In this document: positions 63,029 to 64,000 of the stretch, one piece after another
Position numbering within the stretch: position 1 is the stretch's first letter
Layout: each line of letters starts with the position of its first letter
Source: Cladorrhinum sp. PSN259
Lineage: Eukaryota; Ascomycota; Sordariomycetes; Sordariales; Podosporaceae
Assembly (NCBI GenBank): GCA_033725935.1
Contig: MU867118.1
Coordinates: forward strand, 124,001 to 188,000
Direction: 5' to 3'
DNA: 64,000 nucleotides
Made by a program: the position numbers and the translations under genes
Notes under the pieces: model-generated
Databases searched by the model: none
What the model saw: only the letters and a program-made list of their open reading frames with translations
Told to the model about the DNA's origin: nothing

Positions 63029-63599
63029 TTTTTGCACCCGTGTCATGGCGGAGTTTTGTTTCTGTTGCTTGTCTTTTAGGTCGTGGCAAAGTGTATCCAG
63101 AGCAAGTTTGAAAAATTGAAAACACCATATGTCGAACAGACGATGCGTAATTTGCGAGAGGTTCCTTCCGAGTCTCTTCTCAGAACGAGTGGAGAGTAAA
63201 AAAAAGTCTTGTCTGCTTCCAACAAGAGCTGAATTTCTGAACAGGTTTCTGGTCACATACCTCATGCGGATGAATGGTAAGGCCCAAGGGCTGGACAAGC
63301 TTGTTTTCTCAATGTCTTGACACGAACTCCTCGACGAAATGAAACATGATAATGTAGATCTAGAAAGGTCTTACTCATAGTGTACCTTTCTTGCTGACGT
63401 GAGGAAGCACTGCAGATCACCTTGCTTCTCGGCAGATCGTGAAGAGTGTAAAAGACGCCCGATTCCGGCACCCCGGAACCAATACAAATACATTATTTAC
63501 GGGTCCACTTCTCGAATTTCTTAATCGGTTCCAATTTGTCTGGAACACTCCCTCCTCTTTGAAACCTGCAACAACAAATCCAACCATTCATCCTCCAAA
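63029..63599. other. Spacer upstream of acetolactate decarboxylase gene
   Basis: No gene seen. It should contain the promoter of the partial gene at the window end. Confidence 0.5.
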
Positions 63600-64000
63600 A
63601 TGGCCAACAACGAACTATTTCAATATTCCCTCGTCTCGGCGCTGATGGATGGCGTTGCTTCTAATGGAATCCCAATCTCTCACCTGCTCGAACATGGCGA
63701 CCATGGTCTTGGCACATTCCTCAACATGAACGGCGAGATGATCGTGGTCGATGGCGAAGTTTACCAGATGAAAGGCGACGGTTCAGTTGTTCACGTCTCG
63801 GAACCTACAACAACACTTACGCCTTTTGCGGCGATAACTCGCTTCCACCCAACTGCAACCCAAAAAACTACCATCTCTGGCAAGGCGGACCTGCAGAAAA
63901 TTTTGACTTCGCTTTTCCCAGCATCCAAGAACCACTTCCTAGCCATCAAAATGGAGGGCATCTTCAAAACCATCGATTTTCGGACGGCGGGTGGACAGTG
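63600..64000 (+). CDS. Alpha-acetolactate decarboxylase, 5' part (cut by window end)
   Basis: The frame opens at ATGGCCAACAACG and is still open at the window edge, giving 133 residues. The start matches the acetolactate decarboxylase family: MANNELFQYSLVSALMDGV, then the signature HGDHGLGTFLNMNGEMIVVD and a GEVYQMKGDG turn, and later LFPASKNHFLAIKMEG. The enzyme converts (S)-2-acetolactate to (R)-acetoin with a zinc centre; the zinc-binding histidines lie beyond this window. It is mostly known from bacteria, where it belongs to the butanediol pathway, and occurs in some ascomycetes, probably by ancient transfer from bacteria. No signal peptide is seen, so it is probably cytosolic. No intron in the visible part. 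Completeness cannot be judged. Confidence 0.85.
   Translation, partial: MANNELFQYSLVSALMDGVASNGIPISHLLEHGDHGLGTFLNMNGEMIVVDGEVYQMKGDGSVVHVSEPTTTLTPFAAITRFHPTATQKTTISGKADLQKILTSLFPASKNHFLAIKMEGIFKTIDFRTAGGQ

Noticed and set aside
1..64000. 5S rRNA gene or CRISPR array
   Set aside because: I looked for dispersed 5S sequences typical of these fungi and for regularly spaced direct repeats, and saw neither.

Overview
The window is nuclear DNA of a filamentous ascomycete, most likely Sordariomycetes and plausibly Sordariales. The signs are short introns of about 50-118 bp with GTRNGT donors and CTAAC/CTGAC-like branch sites, intron-bearing tRNA genes, a HET-domain gene with ankyrin repeats, a single-domain feruloyl esterase, a Kha1-type antiporter and long gene-free spacers. 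No bacterial operon, CRISPR array or recognisable transposase was seen.

Layout: 1.9-4.6 kb, K+/H+ antiporter (+). 5.4-13.9 kb, an 8.5-kb uninterrupted reading frame (-) for a nonribosomal-peptide-synthetase-like protein in which every carrier-domain serine and both condensation histidines are replaced. 16.1-17.4 kb, membrane-anchored metallophosphatase (+). 17.7-18.4 kb, LITAF-type zinc protein (-). 19.0-19.6 kb, possible small Cys-rich protein. 19.9 kb, tRNA-Gly(CCC). 21.0-27.1 kb, a divergent pair of microtubule regulators: XMAP215/Stu2 polymerase (-) and LIS1/Pac1 dynein regulator (+). 28.6-30.3 kb, feruloyl esterase and an unknown secreted protein, transcribed toward each other. 31.6-38.3 kb, two large mostly disordered proteins of unknown function (-). 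A 3.1-kb gene-poor spacer leads to a glucose-transporter gene at 41.4-43.0 kb (+).

43.8-48.5 kb holds a divergent pair of multi-exon coiled-coil proteins with internal hydrophobic segments (373 and 733 aa by my splicing), with a Cys-rich ORF in the spacer between them. Then come a small membrane protein (49.1-49.5), tRNA-Phe (50.0), a GPI-anchored SurE-type phosphatase (50.6-51.9), a small secreted protein (52.7-53.1), a HET-ankyrin protein (54.5-57.6), a 1201-aa four-part fusion (methyltransferase-like, FAD oxidase, P-loop kinase-like, phosphoribosyltransferase; 58.3-61.9), tRNA-Pro(AGG), tRNA-Gly(GCC), and the 5' part of an acetolactate decarboxylase gene cut by the window end.

Most genes look like independent units. 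The groups that may work together are the STU2-LIS1 pair (microtubule dynamics and dynein transport), the coiled-coil pair (possibly partners), and the glucose transporter and feruloyl esterase (plant-biomass carbon use). The strongest candidates for something undescribed are the apparently catalytically dead NRPS, the four-domain fusion, and the coiled-coil pair. All intron boundaries were read by eye from splice consensus and reading phase; no searches were run.
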